Below, one piece after another: positions 1 to 11,032 of a stretch of DNA of 64,000 bases (position 1 is the first letter of the stretch; each line of letters begins with the position of its first letter). The DNA comes from Dermatemys mawii. Its lineage: Eukaryota; Chordata; Testudines; Dermatemydidae. Where the stretch lies: positions 55,974,720 through 56,038,719 of the forward strand of contig ML677334.1 of NCBI GenBank assembly GCA_007922305.1, read 5' to 3'. Position numbers and translations under genes: made by a program. The notes below the pieces were generated by a model. That model searched no databases. It was not told where the DNA came from and worked only from the letters and a program-made list of their open reading frames with translations.

Positions 1-661
1 TTGGCAAAATTGTTATTTACCAGTGGCCTTTCCTTATTTTTATTAATAAGAATTAAATATAGCTATTGAACCTCTTTTCCAGTTCTTTTATTCATGTGCC
101 TAATTTATACTATTTATTTTCTCCATCTGATAGAGCTATAAATGCATTGTTCTCTTCATTCCCTTGGGGCAGTAATAATTTATTCTTGTTTTCAGCTGCC
201 CTCATCTTTTCCATGCAGGCATTAACCAGGTCTGCATGCACTACTTATTTTAGTTTCCTAGGCCCTTCTTAATTTCCAGCACACGTTCTTGGTTATTTTT
301 TTTACCCACACAGAGTGCGTAAAAAACCCGAACAAACCCAGAGCAGTGCTTCATAAATCCTCTTTGGGTCACTGTAGGTCCCTTGCATTTTTCTCTCTCA
401 GTGTAATTGTCTTCATTTATGCTCTTATTGCTGTGTATTTATAATCCAGCCACCTTCTACATTTCTGAGTGGTAATCAGGGCCATATATTCTTTTAAACT
501 CCCTCTGTCTATAGAGGTGGTCAGGGAATTTATCTGTGTTATCTGAAATGTGCCATTTCTACATAAGCCTATTTGTTTCTCCTCTCTCCCTTGCCTCATT
601 CACAATAACCAAGCTTCCCTCTTATATCTTCACACACAGTCAAAAACAAGGAATCCTTGCG
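1..661. other. Anonymous AT-rich sequence
   Basis: No gene, RNA gene or repeat family is recognised here. The open frames are short and have ordinary low-complexity composition. It ends where a Penelope-type terminal unit begins at about 662. Confidence 0.5.
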
Positions 662-728
662 GCTCCTTAGAGACTAACAAATTTATTTGGGCATAAGCTT
701 TCATGGGCTAGTTCTTCCCCAGTGGTGA
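662..728 (-). mobile_element. Penelope-type terminal unit with decayed hammerhead motif
   Basis: Read on the minus strand, this holds the GAAAGCTTATG block followed by AATAAATTTGTTAGTCTCTAAGG-like text. That is the same unit seen on the plus strand at 51452-51570. GAAA (plus-strand TTTC at 699-702) would be the conserved hammerhead segment, and AGC/GC on either side of the TTAT loop would be a short stem III. The CTGATGA core and stem II are degraded: CCCAT remains, but its partner strand is altered. The unit is truncated on both sides, so no target-site duplication is visible. Membership in this repeat family is confident. The link to Penelope elements rests on established work showing hammerhead ribozymes in Penelope terminal repeats. 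Confidence 0.55.
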
Positions 729-3700
729 GAGGAAGAGTCAAGAGGAGTTCTCCTCTTTCCGAACTAAACTTTTAGACCAGAAAGAAGAGAACTGAGTTTT
801 GAACAGATTAGGAATCCCTTCGACAATCATTGTTTAGTGGTGTTGCCCAGCACATGTCAGAGTAGTTGGTTTCAAATTCCTGGATATATCTATCTGATTC
901 AGGATTTTTTGGGGGAGAGGAGTGGGGGAGGATTCTCCCCTACAAGCCTGAGATTCTCCAGAAGATTCCCAATATGATTTTACCTGTGTTTTTCATTTCT
1001 CGTATGCTAAGCTAAAACATTTCACCATTTTTCATGGTCGAGCTGCGTTTCCCTTGATTTGTAAATACCTTTAACACTCTACCACTTCTTCCTCCTTTTG
1101 CATAGTCTGTCCCTGTCAATATCATCGTTCCAGCTTCGAGTATCATTCTTCCAAGTGTCAGTGCTGCACTCCTCACCAGGTGATACTCTCTATCATTTAG
1201 TATTATTTCCTAGCTCCTTTTGCTAATTTCCCCTTATTTCTATACTTTGTGTATAGAAATTCTCCTTCCATGATAGCACCATTGTTTGATAAATCATTTC
1301 CCTTTTCTTTATTCAAATTGAAAATCCATACCAGAGTGTTGGAGTTAATTAACCCTGCCCACTTAGTTCACAGCATGTATAAAAAGCTTTGTCACTTGTG
1401 CACACAACTTGTCAAGCCTCCCAGCAGAAGCCAGAGCTCCTTAGCCAAAGGAATTTTCTCCCCCTCCTTTACCTTCTTTTTTTTTTTTGGTTTCCATATA
1501 GGCCAACCAGCTTCCTCTCTCTCCCCAGCTGCTCCCAAGCCGGCTGCATGCTCTTCCTGGCAGGAGTACAAAGTGGAGCTTTCTATATGTTTCATTCTAC
1601 CTTAGAGCCAGCAGCTGCTGTATGCTCAGCACAGCACAGTTGGGACAACAGGGCTCTGCTCCTTTCCCCTGTGTGGTGAACTCATTCCACTTGGAGACAA
1701 AGTAAAATGACAACCTAACAAGTCTCATTTTGAAGTCCCACTGGGCATTGTGGGCTATGAGGAGAGTAGGGGCAAAATGAGAAAGATAGTCTGAAGCATG
1801 GAATGGAGGATGAAAGGAGGCCACAGACAATGGACAGTGCTGTGGGTGAGACTGGAAATAAACTCCCATGCTTGTGAGATCCTGGACAGGGGCAGCCTCT
1901 TGGCTCCAATTTTCCTGGCACTGTCAGAGTGCTTTACCAGCCTGCTTCTCTCATCAGCACTACTCACAGTGCCTGAAATATAAGCAGACCAGGGATCCAA
2001 AACACTGATCACAGTGTGTGTTAAACAGAACATGCAACCTCCCCTCTGCTCGGCTCTCCACTCAGGGAACATGTATAAGGCAGAGCAGGGAGCACTGTTG
2101 ATTGTAATGATGAGAGAACACTTGCCTTGATGACAAAGGGAAGAGAGGGGGAAGGGCTGGATAAGGACAGCAAAGCAACAAACAAAAAATTCTTCCAGTC
2201 CTTTCCAAATCTCTCTCTCTCCGGGCTGTGTCTGAACCCTGACAGCTCTGCAAAATTGGCGCACTCTCCTTCCCTGCTTTAAAGTAGTAATCTAGTCTAC
2301 ATCTGAGTCTGTAATCCAAACAATCACATCTCATCACAGGGAACAGTGTGCATTATCCCTTCCCTGTCCACCATCCATCTTCTCTTTTCCTCATTCACAT
2401 GTGGCATGAGCAGGATCACAATGAAAGTCACCAGCACTCACTCTCCTCAGCACCATGCCCTGGTCTCTTTTGTCAGATTTTACTGAATGAAGAACTAAAC
2501 GTAGGTTGACATTTAATTTGCAGTGCAGAGTGTACATCATTCCAGAACAGTGATGTACACAGGTCGTTCTAATATGTGCTATAGAACTATTTGGTAGCGG
2601 TATATTTAGGAAACATTGTACAGTTGTCATCCAGCCAATTTCAGATAATGAATTAAAAGCAGTTTCAGTTTTTACATCTGCTCCCACATTTCACAGCCAA
2701 TTTACAATCGCATTTTTCTTTAAATATTTCTCTTCTCCTCCGCCTTATTATGTGAACAGAGAAATGAACAGAAAAAACAGAATAACTGACTGTATAGAGG
2801 AAAACCGTGAAAGTGATTAGGCACTAGAGCTTGTTGAAAAGGGCACCTTTTCACAAATTATACAATTCCCTCCTCCCCCATTTTTCAATCAGGTCTGTTA
2901 CACACAGAGTGTGGCCAAGTGTCTAAAAATCACCAGAAAAGAGGAAAAAAAAGAGGAAAGTTATTTTCTCTTATCTCTATCAGAGTAGCTTAGGTGTTAC
3001 TTGCAACAATAAGAGGGAAAACATCTTTAGAGCAAAGTGATATTTAAGTTGCATTGTCTCTTTAAATACAAAGTAGTGTCTTGGATTTGGGCACTAATCT
3101 CACAAAGGTATTCTGTGCCATCAGATCTCACAGCCCACATGTGGCACCACTGAACTCCATGATGCTTCTCCCAGGTGAAGGAATGCACTCACACAACTTC
3201 TTCCAGGACTGGGGCCTAGGTTTGGAAACAAACAGATTTGTACATACATAACAGCATCATCTAACCAAATGCTGCCAGATTTTTTGGATGTGTTTGGTGT
3301 ATTTAACAGGGATGATCACGTGTGCACGTTAGAGAATTTAAAAGTTAGATTAAAGAGATACTAAAATAAACATGAAAGTAGAATAATCAGTAGGATGCAT
3401 CTGTAGAAGACGACATAAGACAAAGGAATCTCTTGCCTTCAATGTCAGCAGGGATTCGTTTTTGAATCCATATATCCCATTTAAATATTTTAGTCTTCAG
3501 AAAACAACCAGATAGATTTGATATGGAACTGATATTTTAGTTTAAAGTTGCTATAATTTCATTTGCAAACAGAATATATTTTATCACAGGGTCTGCAGCT
3601 CTACTGTCTTTCTCACTTGTGCAGTTGTTCAGAGCTGTCTCAAGTTAGTATAAATTACTACAAAATAGGGCAAAAATTAAATAATTTTCCATGGGGAAAA

Positions 3701-5097
3701 AACCCTCATTTCCCATATAGCTCTACTGTGAAGAATGGTAACATTTTACACCCACTTTGCAAATGTGCAAACTTCTACACAAAGTCCAAGGCACTGGAAG
3801 TAAAGCCCAAGGCCTTCTTTGCACTAGACTGACTGTGGCAGTCTTCTTTTGTACACTTTTTATACCTTCTGTCTGCAGCTTTATAAACGTTAAAAAATAC
3901 TTCAAGGCAGAAATCATAACAATGGCCTGGGACTGCTGCAAGCTTTTAAAAAGTGTTGTTTAATTGAAAAGCTATGAAGCAAAAGCAATGGCTTGTTGTT
4001 GAATTCATCTGCATAAAACATTTATAATGAAAAGCTTTATCCTGTCTATAGCAGGGACTTTACCCTATGTAGGAAAGAAAGAAAAGAAAGAAACCCCAGG
4101 CCATTTGCCTGCAAAAGCCAGAATCTTGTAAATGTGGCTTCAGAAAAACAATGTTAACAAATGCAATATCACTGTTATTCCAGTCAGTCCTCTCCCACAT
4201 AACTGAATTACTGTGAGGAGTGGGGGAAGGGAAGGGTGCCCTATGAGATGTAATGAATCACCCTGCATTCTGCCATGAGCAGAAATGTAAATAAAAATCA
4301 AATAGACCTTTGTACCGCTGACAGTATGGAATGCCAGGTCACATGACCTGATAGTTTAAGAGGATTAGAGCTAAATCCCTGCAAACTTTGAAATGGCCCA
4401 GCCAAGCTTGTGAGCTTTTCAGTTTAAATGGATGCCCAGCATGATTTCTGTGATCATTTGGAATTTGGCAGGTCTAGTGGGGCAAACTCTGAAGCAATGA
4501 ACACACTGTAGTCATTGGTTTAAATGTTAATTTGAAGCAACATGGAGGTAATAAGTGGGTTATATGGGATAAGAACCACTAACACCACATCTGATCACAT
4601 CACAAGATAAGAGTTAGATGGGGAGGAAATGTACTCTATTTGTGATAGTAGAAGCACCATCTCTCTACTTTCAACTTTCATGTTAAAGGGATTAAAAGAA
4701 CTCAAACCCACCTGGATCATCATAAACTACTTAAATAGCACATCTATCACCCCAAGAAGTGCAAAACATGACTTCCAGATGAATGTTGCATAAAAGGTGG
4801 TGGGTTTGGATCACCTGGGAGAGCCTTTTAGCAACAAGTCTCAGATGGGATAACATGCAATATGCACACAGAGTAAATCCAGATAGGGAATGTTAGTATT
4901 TGTCCAGTAAAATATAGCCACCAGCTGGCAGACAACTACCACCATGTGAACAAGTGGCAATCCCAATAGCTTGACATAAGAGTATATCATTAAAGGCACA
5001 GCTAACAAAAATCTCTCTGCTCTGAGTGCAAGATGTACAAATTCCCATGGTTGTGTTTATGGACATCTGAAATGGTTCTATGCAATTGACCAAAGCA
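729..5097. other. Anonymous gene-free stretch
   Basis: I see no gene or well-supported element over this stretch. It holds small items: a poly-T run near 1480-1489, a (CT)n run near 2208-2221, a GAAA-rich simple repeat near 4074-4093, and a short dispersed repeat copy at 3731-3800 listed separately. A 169-codon minus frame at 1755-2264 has no recognisable domain and looks like a chance opening. Confidence 0.5.
3731..3800 (+). repeat. Short dispersed repeat, copy A
   Basis: About 65 bases match the segment at 58160-58228 with scattered substitutions. Shared landmarks are ATTTTACAC, CACTTTGCA, CTACACAAAG and CAAGGCA, in the same order and spacing. A third partial relative lies at 30415-30510. 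The family looks like an old SINE or miniature element, but I cannot name it. Confidence 0.5.
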
Positions 5098-5222
5098 GCT
5101 AGGAAAATAGGTGTCATGTAATACATATGAACTTCCTTTGAAGCTCAGATTTGATCCTTATGGTATTCATAGAATCATAGAAAGGAAGTTCATATGTATT
5201 ACATGACACCTATTTTCCTAGC
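5098..5222. repeat. Perfect 42-bp inverted repeat (fold-back)
   Basis: The left arm at 5098-5139 is the exact reverse complement of the right arm at 5181-5222, with a 41-base spacer (5140-5180). There are no mismatches over 42 bp, so it is either very recent or an artefact. The spacer ends in a TTCATAGAATCATAGA-like run resembling the reverse complement of a CR1 3' tail. The right arm runs straight into the interior of a DNA element lacking its terminal bases. A 10-base N run follows 167 bases later. Confidence 0.9.
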
Positions 5223-5516
5223 CCGCAGGTCACATCCAGCCTGCGGGATCATCCTGTCCAGCCTGCCTGAGCTCCCAGCCAGGAGGCGAGCCTGGCACCT
5301 CCTTCTGCCCTCCCTCCCCCACATCCATGCCACTAGTGCTCCAGCCCACTGCTCCTGCCAGGGAGCGTTGCAGAGGTGGCTCCAGAGANNNNNNNNNNGG
5401 GGGTGTATAGGGGCAGGGGCTATGCTATTTGGGAAGGCACAGCCTTCCCTACCCAGCCCTCCATACCATTTTACAACTCCATGTGGCCCTTGGGCCAAAA
5501 AGTCTGCCCACTCCTG
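5223..5516 (-). mobile_element. Non-autonomous DNA element (GGGCAAAC-type), truncated
   Basis: On the minus strand it begins CAGGAGTGGGCAGACTTTTTGGCC and later carries a GGATGTGACCTGCGGGC segment near 5223-5245. This is the layout of a common reptilian hAT-like non-autonomous element whose ends normally read CAGGGGTGGGCAAAC and its complement. The plus-strand left terminus is missing: the expected terminal 15-20 bases are replaced by the right arm of the fold-back repeat. The middle is interrupted by the assembly gap. The 176-codon plus frame across it is not a gene. Confidence 0.6.
5389..5398. other. Assembly gap (10 N)
   Basis: Ten consecutive N characters mark an unresolved join inside a GC-rich repeat. 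The local structure, including the nearby perfect fold-back repeat, should be treated as provisional. Confidence 0.98.
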
Positions 5517-7327
5517 CTTTAAAACTGAGTTGCAGCATTTCAAGATCAATCCTTCCCCAACCACTATTCTTATAAGAGTACCAAAAAGCAATACATTTTG
5601 TAACTTATCTTCAAGCCACTGTTTCCCCTATACCTTGTGTGTGTCTGTCAACCTACACCCTGGACACTGCTCATTTTCTAGGGCCAGATTTATCTTATGG
5701 CCTAGTTGTGGTCTCTTAGAATAATACTCCAATAGCTTTGGAACTGTTACTGTCCATCAGGGAACTTTGTGTCAGTTTTCTTTTATGTATTAGATCAAAG
5801 GCACATAGATTTTGCCCAAAGAAAAAGAAAGCCACACTGGAGCACCAAATCTATGTCTATTTTTAATAACAAAGGAGCAGATTGCAAGGGGCTCATCATT
5901 ACAACACAGCTGGGCTGTGGAGATTTCAGCCTGGTTCTCCACTGCTTTGCACGATGGGAAGTCAATGATGTCTATGTGACGTGAATGCAAATTGGATCCA
6001 AACCACCACTGAATCAGAATTCACCACTCACACCAATAGCAAAGCCACAACGAAAGTAGAGAAACTGGCCCTTTGGCTTGACATATAGGTGGAAGCCCAC
6101 TTACATCAAGAAGGAACAGCAGCAGAGGGGCTGTAATCCCAGTAGACTGCAACTCTGTATTGATGACAAGGACTGATGTGGTCTCTTCCATTTTTATGTA
6201 ATATAAATTTAGCTCTAGGGTCCAGCCTGGTTTTTCAAATGGCAGATACTCAGCTCTTTAACTTGAAAAAATCCAGAAGAAGCTAAACATTTTCAGAGTT
6301 ACTCCAAAAATAAGACCACTCCAAACCACTGGTCACTTTTGAAACTGAAGTCTAAGCGCTTGAGATCTACATATTTCAATGTAAGACGAGAATAAAATAG
6401 CGTGTGAACCAAAGTAACATATTTGCAATACAGAGAAGCCAAAGCTCCCCGTATTAAAACCACAGTATAGTAAGCCCACTTCTCTTGGTGTCCTGCATTC
6501 ACAAACTTTTAGAGTGTGAATCAAGCGCTAGCCTCTCCTGGGTACTTAGAGAGCATCTTTACATGGCAGACGAGTGTTTTCTCATTTAAATTTGCATGAC
6601 ATCAACACAAGCCCACCTAACAAAATGCAGCAGAAAGAAAGCAAATGAGCTTCTCTGGGGTTAGAAGTGCATTATGGGTAGCAATTAGGACATACCTGCA
6701 CTAATCATGAGCCAACTGGCAAGCTCTAAAATTAATGAGTCTGTGTGTAAAATGATGACAGTAATACTTCCTAGGAATCGATCCCTTTGGCTGCAGTGGA
6801 GGAAGAACAGCTTAAGTTCTCAAGGCAGCAGAGACAGCTTTCTGTGCTCTAATTTAGGGATTGAATGGATTGGCAAAATCTGTATTATGCTACCAGAGGA
6901 GTACATGATGCCTTGTACCCTGCTAATCCTCTAACTCCCCTTCCCCCGCCTCATTCCCCACCTCCAAATAATTCTGGAAGTTCTGCCAGGTTAGATTTTC
7001 TTTACTCAGGGATCCAAACAGTGGGAGAAAAATAGAAATCTGAGACACATGTAGCAAAAAAACCAGTTAACAGGACTCTGTGTCATCAGGCTGCCTGCAT
7101 TAGGCTATTTCCAGCCAGTGTCCAGTGGGTAGGTCAGAGCCTTCCAGGAAAAGAGAGAGGAGGGGCTTTGAGGGTGGTTTGAGAAAGAAGCTGGGTCGGG
7201 GGGAACCTGTGTGTATTTATGGTAGTACTTTGAAATTAAGTTTGGTTACAAATAAGCACTCATTTTTCTCTCATTAAATTATCTCCAAATCTTCTGACAT
7301 TAGGGGAATTCTCTCTTCCCTATTACT
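5517..7327. other. Anonymous gene-free stretch
   Basis: No coding sequence, RNA gene or confident repeat is recognised. Frames of 60-75 codons appear on both strands, as expected by chance in AT-rich DNA. Confidence 0.45.
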
Positions 7328-7409
7328 AGGGCCCTACCAAATTTATGGCCATGAAAAATGCATCACGGATTGTGAAATCTGGTCTTTCGTGTCCTTTTAC
7401 TCTATACCA

Positions 7410-8097
7410 CAGGAAAAGCCAAGTTATCTGGCACTTTACAAACGGGAAAGTTCTATAAACTGGCATTTCAAGGGGGAATGCGGGGCGTGGGCTCTGGGAG
7501 GGAGTTTGGGCACAGGAGGGGGTTCAGGACATGGGGCTGGGGCACTGGAGGGGTTTTGGGCTGCCAGATCCTGGCGAGGCTCACTTCGGCTGGCTCCCCA
7601 AAAGTGGTGACATATCCAAAGAAGTGCAGCCAGGCAGTTCTGTGCACTGCCTCTGCCCACAGGCACCACCCCTGCAACTCCTATTGGCTGAAGTCCCCAG
7701 CCAATGAGAGCTGTGGAGTCATCCCTCAGGGTTGGGGCAGTTCATAGAGCCCCTGTGGCCATTCCTTCACATAGGTGCATTAGCAGGTGAGGCGCCTGCA
7801 GTTGGAGGCAGCACACAGAGCTGCCTCGACTTGCCTCTTGGGACATGTCGCTGCTTGTGGAGAGTTGCCCAAGCTGAGCACCACTGGATCCGGCACTCCG
7901 AAACTGCTCCCATGCCCCAACCTCTGCTCTGGGCCCCCTCCCACACCCAAACTCCCTCCCAGAGCCTATGCCCCAGATCTCCTCCCAGCCCTGAGCCCCC
8001 TCCTGACTCAAATTCCCTCCCCCTTAGTTAACCAGAATGTTTGACTTACTGGCACCCCCCCCCCATTCCTTCAACATGCCAGATAAAGCTTTTACTG
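7410..8097. mobile_element. Tigger/pogo-like miniature element nested in 7328-8625
   Basis: The left end CAGGAAAAGCC...TTATCTGGCA (7410-7433) is the inverted match of the right end TGCCAGATAAAGCTTTTACTG (8077-8097). The right flank is TA at 8098-8099 and a TA lies just before the left end at 7405-7406, matching the TA duplication of Tc1/mariner-type elements. CAGT/ACTG-type tips match the pogo/Tigger group. Longer subterminal inverted blocks exist: CTCTGGGAGGGAGTTTGGG at 7491-7509 pairs exactly with 7946-7964. There is no transposase, so it is non-autonomous. Confidence 0.65.
8050..8066. repeat. Poly-C run
   Basis: A homopolymeric C tract lies near the right end of the nested pogo-like element. 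It is a likely replication and sequencing slippage site. Confidence 0.6.
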
Positions 8098-8639
8098 TAT
8101 ATAGATTTCAAGGAGGAGACCAGCATTTCTTAAATTGTGGGTCCTGACCCAAGTGAATTGCTGAGGAGTCACAAGCTTATTTTAGGGGGGCTGCAGTATT
8201 GCCACCTTTACTTCTGCGCTGCTCTCAGAGCTGGGCAGCTGGAGAGCAGTGGCTGTTGGCTGAGTGACCAGCTCCGAACACAGCACCCCACCAGCAGCAG
8301 CCCAGAAGTAAGGGTGGCAACACCATACCAGGCCATCTGTACATGTGCGCTGCTGCTGGCAGCCAGCAGCCAATGCTCTCCAGCCCCCCAGCTCTGAAGG
8401 CAGCACCACCGTCAGCAGCAGAACAGAAATAATGGTAGTAGTGCTGCAACACCGCCTATAATAACCTTGCAACTCCCTCCCCCAACATCCTTTTTGAGTC
8501 ACGACCCTACAATTCCACTACCATGAAAGTTTAGATTAAATAGATGGAATCACAAAATTTATAATTTTTAAAATCCATTTTCACAGTCATAGACCAAAAT
8601 GGATCGTGATCTTGGTGAGGCTCTACCGATTAGCCCCTG

Positions 8640-8900
8640 TCCCAAAATTTTAGGATCTTTTCCCTCAGTAATTTCTTCCCTCCTACTTTTCCGTTCAAGG
8701 TCACCTCTCCCTCTCCGACACTGTCATTTTTTCCTCCTCTTCCATCTCTCCCACTCTTCCCCCTTCCTCACTCATTTATTTACTACTTCTTTCCTTCTTT
8801 ATCTCCTTGGTTCTCTCTTCTGACTTTCCCTTTCTCACTACTTGACTTCATCCACCAGTCTCACCCCTACTCAGACCTCATTCGCACCTACGTCCATCTT
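8640..8900 (+). repeat. Pyrimidine-rich tract
   Basis: About 260 bases are strongly biased to C and T on the plus strand, with many TTCC, CTCC and TCTC blocks and few purine runs. No ORF or splice logic explains it. Such tracts can form triplex DNA or come from retroelement untranslated regions. Confidence 0.6.
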
Positions 8901-10794
8901 CCCATCCACACTGTACAAAGATGCCTTGCTGCTCCTACTGTTCATAGATTCCATACACACATACCTCAACACCATCCTCTCCTCAGAAGCATAGTTTTCA
9001 GGAATATTTGTAGCAAAGTGTTTCTTCATGTTTGCTTACCAAGTGATGTTGCTTCCATCCTTATAGTTAAGAGGAGAGAGTTTTTGCTTAAAGGTGGCTT
9101 TCCTCTCTCCGTAAGCCATGTTCTGTGCCACACAAAAACCTTTGGAACACAGAGTTTATCACAGGCTCAGGGAGAAACATTTGTGGGTGTCACTTGATAA
9201 CACACTGAGCGTTGATCCCAAGATAGAGACACTAGTTCCACCTCTAGAAGTAGCATAAGGATTTGAACAAAGCCCTGCTCATTCCGGTCAAGAAAGGGTG
9301 GGACTTCAAACCAGAATTTTGGTTTAGCTACAGTCAATAAGATGCTGAAAGTGTAATGTTAATTGCTTGTATCGTTGTTATGGTGCAGCAGCAGATAAGC
9401 CAGTGCACTGACCACCAACATCAAGTAGCATGCTTATTCTTATCACCCATGCACTATGATGAAGGAGATTAACAAAGCAACCCCCCACCCCCACATAAAC
9501 ATATGCAAACTATACCTACAATAAAAGCCTGCTATAAACTACAGCATTTCTTCAAGTAAATCGGGGGGTAAGGTGGGGGGAAGTGAGGGGACAGATGGAG
9601 GGAAAAGGGGTCTAGAATTTGGATATTTATTTAAATCTAGGACCCAGTCTTGCAAGACACTCCATGCAGGCAGACCCCACAGAAGTCACCAGGGGCTTGC
9701 CTACACAGTATGGGGACCTAGAGAGAATCCCATCAGGCCATGTACCCCTTAATCCTCATGCAGCTCTTCTTCCAACTTACCTGGTGTTATTTCTTCTTGC
9801 AGGTATGACTGGCAATCTAGTGCATCTCTGATTAAAGAACTTCTCTTCCCTCCAGAATCTTTAGGGATTCACCAGAAAAGGCCATAAAATCGCACTACTA
9901 GTTTCATGGTTATTACCTAGCTCCTGCTCAGAGAAATGCCCTAAAACACACACCAACTAACCCTAAGAGAAAAGAAGTCAAAATAGCTTCTACTAACGCT
10001 TCTGACCTTTTGGGTTAGACTCAGCCAGTCAGGGAATCAAAATCAATACAATGGGGCTTTTGTGTTCTATTAACCAGTGAAACCAGTACAAAATTGGTTT
10101 CAGAGGTGGGGAGGGGAGGAATTGTCTCACAACATGTTTACAGTCATCTTGAGAGAAAACATTTTATTTTGTAGTAACATTACTTCTGTGTATGGGATTT
10201 TTGCAGACAGGAGCTTTCCAATTAAACACATTTTCATTAGGGATATTTGACCCAGCTCCATTATTAACACCTGTTAGTCTCTGTCATTCATGTTCATCAA
10301 CTATCAATGTCTGTACCCTGTGCAAGGGAGCTAGTGTTATGGTGGGTCTCCAGTGCTCACTCCTCCTTCATATCCAATTACAGTGTATTTGTCAGGAGGA
10401 AGGAAGAGGCTTGCTTGACATTCCAGTTCCCTACCCCACCCCTGTAAAGAGGAAGAGATTGGTCTGTCTTTCCCCTGGTAGTAGCTGGTGGCAGGGTGTC
10501 TATCTGAGAGGTATTCAGACTTCTCTCTTTGTTCCCACACCTGCCCACTCAGATCCTCTTGGCTGGATAGAACAGATGATCAGCTGATTCTTGAGCTTCC
10601 AGAAGCAGCAACAGGGTTTGTGTCATGATAACATGAACACCGTTGATTTGAAAACATTATAAGATGTTTCAAGTGGTGCTAAATAGCAGTTGCTCGTAAT
10701 GACTTTTTTAAACTATTAAACTTATAAAAATAAAATAATGTAGTAGACCATTTCAGCTGCTGCTACAGCTGCTGACATGGCATGAAATAATGTG
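8901..10794. other. Anonymous gene-free stretch with a G-run cluster
   Basis: No gene is recognised. The notable item is a run of G blocks at 9563-9610, reported as a finding. The 131-codon plus frame at 10192-10587 has no recognisable domain. Confidence 0.45.
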
Positions 10795-11032
10795 AAATTA
10801 ATAAAAAATATAAAAATTTTAAAAACAAAATTCATTTGGAAGTTAATAATTTATTTCAAAACAAAATTTTCCTGAAATAGAATTTTCCAAAATGAAAAAC
10901 TTTGTTTTGGGAAAATTTGCTTCTGTGGCAAATTTAATCAAAATCAATATTTTACCCAAAAAATCAGTTTAATTAAAAAGGCATTTTCTTATAGAAAACA
11001 GAGAGAAAATTTTCCAACCAGCTCTACTCACT
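10795..11032. repeat. AT-rich self-complementary interspersed repeat
   Basis: The sequence is dominated by AAAATTTT-type words in both orientations (GAAATAGAATTTTCC, AATGAAAAACTTTG, GGGAAAATTT) and ends with TTTTCCAACCAGCTCTACTC. The closing 'ACCAGCTCTA' end and internal AAAATTTT palindromes fit a widespread amniote DNA repeat. A related end, CAACAGCTCTAG, occurs at 41096-41107. I see no coding capacity. Confidence 0.5.

Larger units (their letters stand above)
7328..8625. mobile_element. GC-rich DNA element with inverted ends, interrupted
   Basis: The left end reads AGGGCCCTACCAAATTTATGG and is followed by CACGGATTGTGAAATCTGG. The right end (8590-8625) reads GACCAAAATGGATCGTGAT then a TTGGTGAGGCTCTACC run, which is the diverged inverted counterpart. 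The interior (8100-8500) has paired GC-rich blocks around AGAAGTAAGG-type text on both strands, typical of a fold-back element common in turtle genomes. The copy is split by the element at 7410-8097: the text before 7406 continues after 8098. No transposase frame remains. The superfamily cannot be assigned from this copy. Confidence 0.65.

Noticed and set aside
1755..2264. 169-codon minus-strand frame
   Set aside because: Overlapping frames of similar length exist on both strands. No domain, signal peptide or splice context is seen.
5194..5724. 176-codon plus-strand open frame
   Set aside because: It crosses the fold-back arm, a DNA element and the N gap. The GC-rich repeat keeps it open. 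No domain is seen.
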